From Manduca sexta (lineage: Eukaryota > Arthropoda > Insecta > Lepidoptera > Sphingidae): a stretch of 64,000 nt of DNA. Shown here piece by piece: positions 33,981 through 45,392 of the stretch. The stretch lies in NCBI RefSeq assembly GCF_014839805.1, contig NC_051139.1, forward strand, positions 806,001 through 870,000. Reading direction: 5' to 3'. Under the pieces are notes generated by a model, which had not been told where the DNA came from, made no database searches, and saw only the letters and a program-made list of their open reading frames with translations. A program made the position numbers and the translations under genes. How positions within the stretch are numbered: position 1 is the stretch's first letter; each line of letters starts with the position of its first letter.

Positions 33981-36318
33981 TTATCATTCCCTACTGTTCG
34001 TGTTAACACCTCAACATCATTATACTAAGAATTTCGGTTATTTTAAATTGGAACCCGCTGTTCGACCGAATGAGAAGCAATACACACGGGTTAAATTGTA
34101 GATGTATGTCAAATGGTGGTCATTTATGGCCATACAGTATGACGAACTAACATTCCAGCATATAACAAAGGAAATGTTTGCAACCCAACAGTCATATTTG
34201 GTAATGAAAATCTCTTAGTAATTAAATCTACTACCTCACCAGTTTCAAACTAAGCCTACAACTAAACCATTGAGACATTCGGCAACAACGTCCCATCACC
34301 ACATCATATCACCTCTCCATAAGCGTACTATTAAATAGTAGTTAGGGAATGAATCAACCTGACTTCACTTTCATAGAGTCGAGACCGCATATTTACAAAG
34401 CTTAATAGGGTTGCGACATCACAAGTGCGAGACAGAACTGGCGCCATTACTATCTTAGATAAATGCGAACTTGTACTATTAACAATTAATTTGGTTATTA
34501 ACGCGCTCCGCAATTCCTTGACAAATGGCTTCAATTTAATAATACCCAATAAAATGTGGGTTTAACATCAGAGCCAACAGGCAAACTACCTATTACGTCA
34601 ATAGTGCTAAACACACGGCACAAACTGAGTAACTCTGCCTAACCTCTTGAAGATAATAAGAAGATATTGAGGATAATATATATGTTTTAGGGATAAAATA
34701 TTTATTGTAATCGTGTTGAAAAGTGCATTGCTGAGCAAAAATGTCAACTTCAATAATTAGAAAGGTTAAACCATAGCCCGCCACGCTAATTGCTTCGTCC
34801 GTTAGCTAACACGGTCCACTATCTCGTGTTAGTTTGGTTAGGTTCTAGCAATCTAACTTGACGAAACAAAGCAAAATTTTAACGTGGCTCTTCTTCAAGA
34901 CATCATGATCTTTAAACCTACTACTTAGTACATCATGTTATAGATAAAAATAGCTACTTAAGATCTATAGATTGAAATGAATTTCGTCATAAATCTATTT
35001 CTTTCTATAATTATTTTGGAAATTAAGAATATTTTAGTTTGACAGAAGCGGAATGTCACCGGCCCTTTCGTTCCACAGCGATATTGTGGCAAGTACAAGC
35101 CAGCAATTTATTTAATCTTCCGCGATTGAATGGCAATGAATTATGAGACGACCGCCCCATCTATTGGCATAAATTGAATGAAGTATCTCCAAGACGGCAC
35201 CAATAACCGCTTGCAAGTGTTAAGGAATCAGATACGCTTGTGTGTGTTTGTAATGATATGTCGTTACTGCTAAGGACTGATTTAGACAATTCATTTTATA
35301 ATATTTCTTTTTAATAATTCGATCCTGTCTCACGCCTTAAGGCAATTAATATGAGCATTTAAGTTTATATGTACAACAATATATAGAACCTAAAGTTCGA
35401 AACCCATTACTTGAACAACCATTAAAGTCCGAAAGAGGAATAATTACAGCACACATTAGAAACACGCCTGACACCACAAACCACGAGATTGCATCGAGTT
35501 GCAACGTACGCTTCACGTACGATGCATCTTCACCATGTAGCTTTGTACATAAACCTAAAATACTATACACAATGTGGTAAACCGAGAATGCAATGAAGAA
35601 AAAACCGAAAGCAGTATGTCAAAATCTTGCAGAGTGGAAATTTAATCGCTGCCTACCCTTGTGGAATACAATGCACAGTATGACTTACACCGATGATTTT
35701 ATTCCTTACAATGCTAAATAAATATCACACTTTCTTCGATTTTTCGAAGGTAGACAGAAGCGAAATATGGATTCATTGTGACAAATTGATATTTCGCACG
35801 CTATGTTAAATTCCATATAACAGGCTTCGAGCTTATTCCCATTTACCGGATACAATTTAAGGCTCCGAAATATTCTGAACACTAACGCAAAAAATAATTT
35901 ATGCAACCCTTAGCATTCGCATTGAGCACGCCACATTACACTGGCAACCGAACTACCAAAATAAGTAATACGATTATTAGGTACACGAAAACTAAATAAT
36001 AAACCACAATCTCGTCGCAACAAGAACAAAAAATACAGCATAAAGGAAAATATTCATCGTGTCCTCACTTGGGATTCAGGGACATTAGAAAATGAGCGCA
36101 AACAGAATTGCGACGTCAATCCCACATCAAAATTCACCGGCGTGTCAAAACCAATAACAACTTGAAGTTTTACGGAAAAAAAACGAGACGATTTATTTTC
36201 AAATTCACCACGAGCGGTGATATAAATATCATTGACCTAAACTTGTATATTTGATTTTGCTCGCGTGTCCGCCCGCTAAAATCGTTTTGTGGATAAATTG
36301 AAAATGTAGCTTTAAATA
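33981..36318. other. AT-rich non-coding stretch, nothing recognised
   Basis: Both strands were read for protein families, splice-bounded exons and terminal repeats. The only frames are short (74 codons or fewer) and have no recognisable motifs. No RNA gene is seen. Confidence 0.6.
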
Positions 36319-36380
36319 TTTATACTAATATTATAAAGTTGAAGAGTTTTTCATTCGGCCGGAGCCGCAAGCAAAGCTAG
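36319..36380 (+). mobile_element. 62-bp Helitron miniature (5' and 3' ends only)
   Basis: TTATACTAATATTATAAAGT is the 5' terminus of the lepidopteran Helitron family. Almost directly after it comes the 3' terminus, TTCATTCGGCCGGAGCCGCA followed by AGCAAAGCTAG and then T. Only about 20 bases separate the two terminal blocks, so nearly all the body has been lost. Confidence 0.75.
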
Positions 36381-37357
36381 TATTAAATACTTCTGAGAAT
36401 CGGATCAGGGGTTCGTCTGCTTAAAAAGCTATCATAAATATTAAACATCGTAACACATAACATATATCAAAGAAATCTTAGCCATATTATAGTAGCCCGA
36501 AAGCCTAACCCTTAAAAAGTTATGAGCGGTTCCATATTTCAAATCCCCGAGGAATCAACCCAATTTATTAAAGAAAACAACCGGCCAGGGCAGATTTATT
36601 CAATTAGGGTCTTGACCGTATTCCATAAGACCATATAAATTAATTTACTTGCGATATCAGACAATTTATTATATATAACATTCTACATACAAGTATTTTG
36701 AAAACAAGAGGAAAAACGGCTTCCAGCTATTTGTCTTTGGAGGATAAACATTCGGAGATGGCATTGAGATAATGTCATTAATTTTAAATACAATAAGTTA
36801 TATTTATACTACTGTAAGCCCGAGTCCTTTCGAGGAATCGGTGTCTTTAACCTGCGCAGCAGTCAGCACCTCAGTGCCGAAGTTTGGTTTAAACATTTTT
36901 TATACAAGTGAATGACAGAGACGAAGATCGCATGTCTGATTACAAAACGGCTGCCCATTCAGTAAACTACATCTTTAAATTATAAAGTACTGGTTACCAG
37001 ACCCTAAACGCATTATTATACAGCGGATTGAATGCGATTGGATGCCGCCATATTTACTGATGGTGTTCATAGCATTAGTATAAATATTTATATTAGAATA
37101 AGTCATATGAATTTTAGTGGGTCAACTGTCACTGTAATAATATAATGTTCTGTGTTGTTCTTACTACAATATTAATTATCATATAAGCGTTATGATGTAG
37201 CTTCACTGTAAGCTTATATTCGATTTTAAATAAATAACTAAATAGTTCAAGATTAGGCCTCATAACTTCACATTTTCAATGACCTTCTAAACAGGACATT
37301 GACATTCTTATAAACTGTTTGCCAACAGTACCTATGCAGAGCTGTTATCTACTAGAA

Positions 37358-38250
37358 CAGCGTTTCCCAACCTTTTTCAGTCCACGGACCCTTAGGAAAT
37401 CAAGCACAGCTTTCACGGACCCCCAATTTTTCAAAAAAATAAACAGCAAAAAAAACGGTTTAGGTATTTATTTTAGTTAAGTATTACAGATAAAAAGAAA
37501 TACAGAAGGTAATTATAACTGTTTATTGTGAAAAATATGAAAAAAAAATAATGTGAAGGTTGGTGTTGCTTTTTTGCAACCAAATCAGGGATATTCGGGT
37601 TGATGTTGCTACTAAGCTGTAATCTCAAATCAGATTCTACTTGTAATCTGTTTCTGTATTTGTTTTTTGTATAAACAAGAGTAGAGAATGCCTTTTCACA
37701 CAGGTATGTGGTTGAAAAAAGCAGTAAAAGTTTCAGTGCTTCGTCCGATATCTCTTTATAATCTGTCTTTACATTCACCCAAAAACTTGATAGTGAAGAT
37801 TCTTTGAAATTGCGTTTCAATGCTGAATCACCAGGATATTTCTATTAATTGGTTTTCCTGTACAACTGTCAAGCCAGTAATATCTGAAACATCTGTGTTA
37901 AAAGGGTCTGATATCCAATTTTTATTTTTGTCGGGTACTGGAAAATAATCCTGAAACGAAGACCTCGAAGTGCGGAGATGTGTCACCATTTCATCTTGTA
38001 CTTATACTGGCAATATTGCTTCAAAAGAGGAGTATAAATTAATAATAGTGTTTTACTAACATCATTGGATACATCCTTTTTAATTTTTTTTAAATATCGT
38101 AATTTTAAATTCGGTTTGCTGATTTTCCGTTTTGCGGCCCTATGGCACTTGATGAGCGATTTTTGTATGGTTCAGAGATGACACCGCGGACCCCCATACG
38201 TATACTCGCGGACCCCCAGGGGTCCGCGGACCACAGGTTGGGAAACGCTG
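37358..38250 (-). mobile_element. hAT transposon remnant with perfect 8-bp target duplication
   Basis: The terminal inverted repeats are CAGCGTTTCCCAACC (37358-37372) and GGTTGGGAAACGCTG (38236-38250). Both flanks are TACTAGAA (37350-37357 and 38251-38258), an exact 8-bp duplication diagnostic of hAT insertion. Inside the ends are related GGACCC/GGTCCGCGGACC blocks. The 893-bp element keeps only the 3' part of a minus-strand transposase gene, so it is a deleted, non-autonomous copy. Confidence 0.93.
37473..37930 (-). pseudogene. hAT transposase C-terminal fragment (dimerisation region)
   Basis: The frame 37473-37820 reads KRNFKESSLSSFWVNVKTDY, then LKLLLLFSTTYLCEKAFSTL and KNKYRNRLQVESDLRLQLSS. 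This is the C-terminal hAT dimerisation domain in the ZBED5/FAM200-like style (pattern ALKLLLPFSTTYLCE..FS......KYRNRL..E.DLR). Just upstream (about 37825-37930) another frame gives PFNTDVSDITGLTVVQENQL, which belongs to the same protein, so there is a frame shift between them. The zinc-finger and catalytic parts are absent. It has no host role that can be inferred. Confidence 0.88.
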
Positions 38251-38258
38251 TACTAGAA

Positions 38259-39028
38259 CAATAATCGTCTCCGATATAATGGGTATGAGATTGAAAATAG
38301 TTGCACATACTGATTGCAACACAAATATCTCACATTACAGAGGTCTTGAAATATTGTGATTATTACATGTATCATGTCGGCTAGGTTTTCTAACTTAATT
38401 TATGTAGTCAAATAACTCCACAATACCAAGTGATTACTACATTAAATTGTTAATTAAAATGTTTAGAGGTAAATCTATCACTACTAATGATCGGGTTACG
38501 AAAAACAAATTGCTATTCTATTGCCATACGGGTGCTCATGGCTTTTTCCTCAGACTCACGAGACTTTGAAGAGCACGTGTAGCACGTTTCCAAGTGTTAT
38601 AAAATAGTTAAATGACACAACAAAGCGACTGTGTCAGGTGTTCCTGATGGCAAGTACAGTCTATAATGTTAACTCAATAACAGCGGCACTCGGCAGCCTC
38701 TACAATCTGTCAGGTTGTGTTATGTAGACTCGGTTTGTACACTATTTGCAAACGATCAAACGTTCGTAAAAATAATTAGAAGACCTAGATTCTTCTTTAA
38801 AACAGAACATTCGTTTATAACCTGAGTCGCCTGAAAAGTCTTTCATGTATAGAGTTAAAATATTAACATTTTTCACTTACAACTAATAAAAATTAAACCA
38901 CTATTACATAAAAAATTGAGCAAAATGATAAAAAGTTTAATTATAAAACATATTATTATTTGTTCTCAATTCATTATTAATATTGTACCTAATGACCTAT
39001 TTTCGTATAAGTAAACCTATTGTACACA
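38259..39028. other. Non-coding spacer between two transposons
   Basis: AT-rich sequence between the hAT remnant and the Harbinger-like element. No frame, repeat end or RNA gene is recognised. Confidence 0.6.
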
Positions 39029-39444
39029 GCCGGCCTAGCATGCGCACGACGACAAAATTTTGTCGACACTTTTTCTCGTGATTTTGTCGTTTATCTCTAT
39101 ATGTCTACCGACACTAACATGCGCGCTCATTTTCTCGACTTGTCACGAGAAAAGTAGAGAAAAATTAATGTTTTATTAATCTGTGGTATTTTTGTCTACA
39201 AACCCTAACATGAGCAAATAATTTTATCGTTTTTGACACTCGTAAACGAGATATTTGTCTTCTTTGATATTGTACGAAGAGATAAACCGAGAAAATTATC
39301 AATTTAATTTATTCGTTAAAACGCGATGGTGGTATCTTACTATAGTAAAAATAATATCGGTATACGACAAACGAGAGGCGTGTAAAGTGGAAAGAAGACA
39401 TATTATACTTAATTGATTTATGATATCCCTTTGCTACAAAACGA

Positions 39445-39519
39445 ATGGCATTGTATATTAAAGAAAAGTTTGCTCCCGATTTGGAGTCTCAAGCCAAAGG
39501 CATAGCCGTCCGTTTAAAG
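39445..39519 (+). pseudogene. Possible first exon of the Harbinger transposase remnant
   Basis: Open frame MALYIKEKFAPDLESQAKGI then AVRLK, directly followed by a GTAATT donor-like site. Its phase (0) does not match the next candidate exon at 39622, so an intervening exon is missing or the assignment is wrong. No family motif is visible in these 25 residues. Confidence 0.3.
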
Positions 39520-39621
39520 GTAATTGAATATATTTATTACATACTTAATTACATAAGTAGCTGAGTTTAATATCAATTGAAGTATTTTGATTTATAGATA
39601 ATGGAATCATTTTTTTTTTAG

Positions 39622-39761
39622 GTGAGACTCGTGAATTTTACGTGCAAGGTATGTTAGGGCTCTTAGATTGTACCCATATAAAAATATTACCTCCTAATGA
39701 GCCACAAAGTGCACAATATCAAAAAATGAGGAAGGATGCCTGCAACACCAAGGTTCAACTG
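39622..39761 (+). pseudogene. Harbinger-type DDE transposase exon, fragment
   Basis: After an acceptor (TTTTTTTTTAG) the frame reads ETREFYVQGMLGLLDCTHIK then ILPPNEPQSAQYQKMRKDAC and NTKVQL, ending at a GTAATG donor-like site. 'GLLDCTHIKILPP' corresponds to the GxxDGTHxxIxxP block around the first catalytic Asp in HARBI1-like transposases, and 'K......N.KVQLV' fits the following N.QVV region. Cys replaces the usual Gly in D-G-T-H. The rest of the catalytic triad is not found. Confidence 0.7.
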
Positions 39762-40797
39762 GTAATGTACTATTAATTAATTATTAGAGTTAATAGAAAT
39801 AAAAAATGAATGTACTTTGAGAAATATCTTCACAATTAATACATAGCGTGATACCTTTCATAAAAATGAAATTAGTGTTCCAACTAATGAGGTAATAAGA
39901 ACTATTTAATCAGATTAATTGCAGTTTTAATTTTGTTTATTTTAATACTACAAATACAAATGAGTAACTTGTTTTACCATAATGTTTTGCAAAACTAGTA
40001 CCTATATGTTACCAAAAATGTCACATTATGGATTCAAACAGCAAAACTCTTAATGTGAATGCCAGGTATCGGAGAAGATACTATTACTATGCAACTTAAC
40101 AATATGAACAAACAATTTCTTGCTTTATTTCTTTATTAAAAACTTCATTTACACTGATTGTATACTGATGGACTTAACAATAATGGATATATGGTTATAC
40201 ACTGTTTCAAATAGTTGTTTGACTATATTATTTTACCACTGGTACAACTTCACATTATATTACTATTGTTAAGTAACTGTAGGTAATGCAGTATTTTATG
40301 TTACAGTGTTCCAATGGAGGAAACTATTATAAATGACCATCATATGTGAGAAGAACCTGTACAATTATCAGTACCTGCAAGTGTCTCACAAGCAGGATGA
40401 CCTCAATTATAATAAATAGATATTTTCCTATGTAAATAATGTATATTTTATTATATTCATATTTTAAATATCAACATAGTTTTCATTATTACAACAAAAT
40501 CTTCTACACAAATTTAGGCAACAATAGAATATTTCATAATAACTTGTTATACAACAAATTTCCTACTATTACTGTAATGAAATACTATGAACACTTACAA
40601 GAAACAGAAATTGCACTCTCAAGTAATTGCTGCAGTTTACTTATAATATTAATTTCCTAAACCAACAGAACAAGAACACAAAAAAACAGAACAGAACCAA
40701 ATTTCCTAACATACAGATGTTTTATCTAGTGTATAAATAAAGATACCTAACGAAATATATATACATGATATTAAGTATTTAAAAAATGTAGTTTTTC

Positions 40798-40963
40798 TTA
40801 AAAAAAACTGGTTATAAAAGTACATATTTTCATTAAAGTATTAAGTTCAAACCGAGCAACTAAAAAACTGTTTTGGGAGTAGTATTTGGTAAGCTCTTCA
40901 ACATGGTGTTGACTGCTGGGCTGGGGACATTCCAATGAATGTAGAGGCACTTGATTCACGGAA
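40798..40963 (-). pseudogene. Possible accessory-protein exon of the Harbinger-like element
   Basis: On the minus strand an acceptor (TTTTTGTTTTAG) precedes an open frame SVNQVPLHSLECPQPSSQHH then VEELTKYYSQNSFLVARFEL and NTLMKICTFITSFF, followed by a TAA stop. PIF/Harbinger elements usually carry a second, opposite-strand gene for a Myb/SANT-like protein. The position and orientation fit its last exon, but no SANT motif is visible in this piece. Confidence 0.35.
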
Positions 40964-41724
40964 CTAAAACAAAAAGAAAATATATACTTACTTCATATTT
41001 TAATAAACACTAATACTAAAAAACATCAATTACCATCGAATAAGAACAAACTTGAGCTTTGTGGCTGCAAAGTTCAACTTACAACATTGGTGTTTTGCTA
41101 ATAAGGTTATTGTTTCACTATACTTACATCAATTGGGTATTTTGTGAGGCCCAAAGTCACAGCCATCTCCTTCCCGATTGGACTACTGATTCCATTAGGC
41201 ATTATGGTACATCGTTCTCACGGCGGGGCGTAGTCACCCGAGGTAAAGTCCGGCTTGGGCACCATATACTCGTACAAATAATTGTCTTATTAGATTTTAT
41301 TTGATTTGTGTCTTGTTACTTCGTACTCCAAAATAGGGCGGAGCTGTTATTTTGTTTTAGAATCCTTATTATATTGTACAATATTATTATTAATTTTGAA
41401 TTTGTTTACTTATTTACGTTTTTATTTACATTATGCTCTTTGTTATGACATAAACTGTCACATAAAACGTCAAAAACCTAATTGGATCATAGATCTATAA
41501 AAATTGAATGAACTAAAACCATTGTAGCTATATTAGAAAATAAAATGTTTAGAATATATATTTCAATGGGCAACATCGGTTTGTCTTCACGAGTAAACTT
41601 ATGTCTTCAACGAGGAATTTGTCGATCGTGGTGCGCATGTTAGAGAAAACGAGATATTTATCGACATCGACAATTTGTCTACTCTCGTTCTCGAGATATC
41701 TCGTGATGCGCATGCTAGGCCGGC

Positions 41725-44700
41725 AGATTACCATAATCGAAATGAAGGTTTGTGCGCACGAACCTAGGACGTCTATGATAAATCCTATGAGTGAGAGGAT
41801 CGCGAGCGGTCAAGGTGAGTGAGCAGGTACCGATGACACCGCACATCTTGCGTTTGTTTACAATAGAGCGCGCTCACGAGCGTATAAAAGTTCAACTCTT
41901 GTTTCTGACAAACAATTATAAAATTGCCTATAAAAAAGCGAAGGTCAAAGGTGATAAAAAAAAATTATAAGTTAATTTAAAGAAATATCCAGTATCGATA
42001 TGTTGAGGATTGTAAGAAAATTGGGTTTTTCTCTATTTAAATTCCTAGCCAAGAAGCCCAGGATCCCGTATAAACTGCTATATATTTAATAGCAAGAGAT
42101 AATAACCCTATTTCTTCATTGATATCAAGTCACATGAAAAACATTCAGAAGAGTAATTCATTTATCGCCATACAATACGCACTCTGTCTAGTAAGTCATA
42201 AAAATAAGTTCCTCGACTCAGACTTAAAGTAATGCAAAAAGGCAAACGTTGAATGTAAACTCTCAAATAAGAGATAAACAGCTATCTTGTGCAAATATTT
42301 CACGAACGTGCACGTCACACGCAGCCGTGACGGGTCCGGGCAGAGCCACCGTGTGGTGTCAGAGTCAAAAATATCGAGAATTGTTAGATTTATATTTTTA
42401 TTGACTATTCGGCAATATTGCATTGCTAATGTGATATTATAATAATAATACTAGAACTTTTATTGCATAACATATACGACATTGTGCATAACCAATAAAA
42501 TATACAGAAAAACATAGAAGAAAATAAATACAAGACATGGTTATACAATGGGAGTTTTATCTCTAAGAGCGACTTCTTCCAGACAACCTTTGGATGGAAT
42601 TGTATGGAACAGAAACAAATAATAGATGGCAATACTGTGTGAAGTAAAGACCAAAGAAAATGTCAAATGAAAAGGGACAAAACTAACCCTTTTCGGCACA
42701 ATTATGCCGGTCTACTAATTGTTTCTTGCCGCTCTATTAAGATATTTATGGTTGAAAAGTGTTTTTATTTCTTTTAAATGATCAAAGGAATGTCTTTTTA
42801 CAATTACAATTAACTACTTGTCTATAAAACTGTCAGTTAAAACGGGTTAAATCATTCAACAGGTAAAACTAGTCTGAATACTTTTAAAACATATTTAACT
42901 ACATACTATATACTACAATCAGTTTTAACTGCTATTTTATTGACTAGTTTTAACCGTTTTTAGAGATTAAGATACATTACCTTAAATTTTATTTAATTCA
43001 CAATAAAAACAACAGTGTCACCAAAACTCCAGTGCTTATTAACTGTCAGATAAGTACATAAAATAAATCTAAAAGTACGGCCTGGCTACTGCCCGGTCCC
43101 GGCACGGTTGCGTGTAACCGAACCTTAATTCTTACAAGATTGTGTACCCATGTCCTTCAACCCGCAAGAGAATGGTCATTCAGATCACCCACTTTTTGCG
43201 TTACTTTCCTGTACCGTATGTATTTCCCAATACCAATAAAACTTACTATACCGATAGCTCCATCAAATGCAAGAGTCTGTCAGGATAAGTATGGATAGGG
43301 ATTGTCAACGGATATTTGGCCTTAGACTAAACAGGATAATTTTGACATTGCATTACAATATGAAACCACATAATTATCTTTTTGAAAATAGCAATCTATA
43401 ATAAGTTACTCGAAACATACGTAGGTTTAAAATTAAAAAAGTGGTAAATTCTATTAAAGGTATATCTATAAAAAGTCATTTTAATTTTACGCGCCCTAAT
43501 ACCAATACTACTACTCTAAGAAAATTCATCGCAGCAGTAACATCATACTTACAGTCAGAAATATACTTACCTCTGTACACGTCATATTCGCACTAACCTA
43601 CAAAATAACCAAAAATTAGAAAAGTAAAATGTATTCATAGTATTCATGATTATGATTTTTGGCACCATATTAGCAGAAGTAAAGACGAGTATGCGATTTC
43701 ATTTTTAAAGCAATATCGAAATGACACTGTAAATTACTTTTGATCTTATAGTTCTTCATAGCCTTATCCCACTTTAATATTAGATCGGCACATTTTCAAA
43801 CCTGCTACAGAAAATATTAGACAAGTTTTTGCGACCGGCATGACGTCAATCCCATCATTCATATGAACACATTAAAACATATAATAAAGAATCGATTGCA
43901 TGAGTACCAATGTGAAGGTTATTAAACTGCATCGCCTCGGCATTATAAAAAGTTTTCGTTGCCGATGCCTGATGCCAATTTATTACTTGCTACTTGATGT
44001 ATTTGTATGCAGAAATATGTTTTGTGTGCTTAAGTGTAAAGGAACGTATTAACCATCTAAGTGAGAAATAATTTCCACCCATACATATCCAAAATGCTAG
44101 AGGAACAACTAGTGCGAAACCGACCTTTAGAAGCTTTGAGCCATTTTCCTTTCTATAACTCTCATCAAATTGTAGAAAAAAAGCCTTAGCGAAACATATG
44201 TAGTAATTTTTAGCAAAAAAATTCTAAAACAGGAGAACTTCTCGGAAGATATTTAAGTAGACGATTCTAAAATTAAAGCCAAATCATTTACAAGTAAAAC
44301 CATGCGGCAAGGGATCCACTTTGACATAGGAAAACAGTCCTAAAACAACAGAACGCTCATAATAAAACTATAAAATCAATTACATTAAACGAAACACCAT
44401 AAAAACTAGTCACTCTCGCATGAGACAAGGCCGAAATGACAATTATTTTAACAAGACTAATTAGATCAATGCCGAATAAAATAATAAATAATATCGCCAA
44501 CAAACGAGAACGGTATAAACTCGAGGTTTAGTCGGTTTTGTTTACATTAACAAACAGGCTACACCACCTACAAAAGGAAGTAATCTTGATCCGATTTTAA
44601 GCATCCCCAAAATCGGAAAAAGACCGTCAAAATATCAAGAATTGCAAGAGTATAAGCAACATGAGGTGACCTATTTACATCTTTATTAGCAGTGATATAA

Positions 44701-45311
44701 AAACCAAAGTCCTTGCACCACTATATAGTTAATGTATGTAAATTGCAACGACAGTACATTGTTAACAGCCCCAGCAATATAAATCTGCATGCACAATTCA
44801 GATCGAAACCAGTCCGCGCACTACCGAAAGAATAATGCTAATCCGGCTGTAATAGTTAAATTAGCCCGCTTGTTAATTAAATTAAACCGGATTTGGTTTG
44901 CAAACCATTAATTAACAACATTCATTAAGTACACACGTAGTTTGAGTCATTGCTCCGTCGTGTGTGGCGAGCCGAAGTATTCAATGTATGTGTTTTTTAA
45001 CACTAAATAACAAAATTAGTAAGTCGATCACCTGATGAATTGCCAGCTTTGCTAACAACAGGAGCAGCTCTCAAAACTTCATAAATAATTACATGAAGCT
45101 GACCAGTGCTCGACAGTTTGAGGCATTCGATGTTAAGGCCCAGTAATTATGCTAGCTAGATAATCCTCGAAGGTTTAACACAATGGAGCTGATAAACTTC
45201 TCTTTACGGATAGACGGCACCTTAGTTCTCGAATAAAAGACTTACCTGCTACCACCTACATCGTCGTTTCGTTAATGTCCGAGAAAAATTTATGAGAAAA
45301 CTATGAATGTA
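41725..45311. other. AT-rich non-coding stretch
   Basis: No frame above 75 codons and no family recognised on either strand. Splice-donor-like GTAAGT strings occur on the minus strand (for example CAGAG|GTAAGT near 43570), but in this composition such strings are common and there is no matching exon evidence. Confidence 0.55.
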
Positions 45312-45392
45312 GTCGAGGAGAAACAGGCATGTCAAGATCGTAACGTGTGGCGCTCAATAGTCTCAGCCGACCCCTACCTGATGAAGGTATGA
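45312..45392 (+). pseudogene. LINE reverse-transcriptase tail fragment
   Basis: The frame reads VVEEKQACQDRNVWRSIVSA then DPYLMKV and a TGA stop. Non-LTR retrotransposon ORFs in insects often end with 'W.EAQDR..WR..V..ADP', and this fragment fits that pattern (QACQDRNVWRSIVSADP). Only about 26 codons survive and the upstream frame is interrupted. It could still be chance, since the match is short. Confidence 0.45.

Larger units (their letters stand above)
39029..41724. mobile_element. PIF/Harbinger-like transposon, decayed, 2.7 kb
   Basis: The ends are an 18-bp perfect inverted repeat, GCCGGCCTAGCATGCGCA at 39029-39046 and its complement at 41707-41724. The outer 100-250 bp on each side carry further copies of TAACATGCGC (39115, 39206 degenerate, and 41642 on the opposite strand) mixed with CTCGTGA and TTTGTCG strings. 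The interior has a plus-strand exon with Harbinger nuclease similarity and a minus-strand exon that may be the accessory DNA-binding protein, the usual two-gene plan of this superfamily. A 3-bp target duplication is not clear (ACA and AGA flank it). Frames are broken, so it is not active. Confidence 0.72.

Noticed and set aside
43560..43600. Exon ending in CAGAG|GTAAGT on the minus strand
   Set aside because: A good donor string, but the only upstream frame is a few codons, the phase (0) does not fit Oatp exon 2, and such strings are frequent in this composition.
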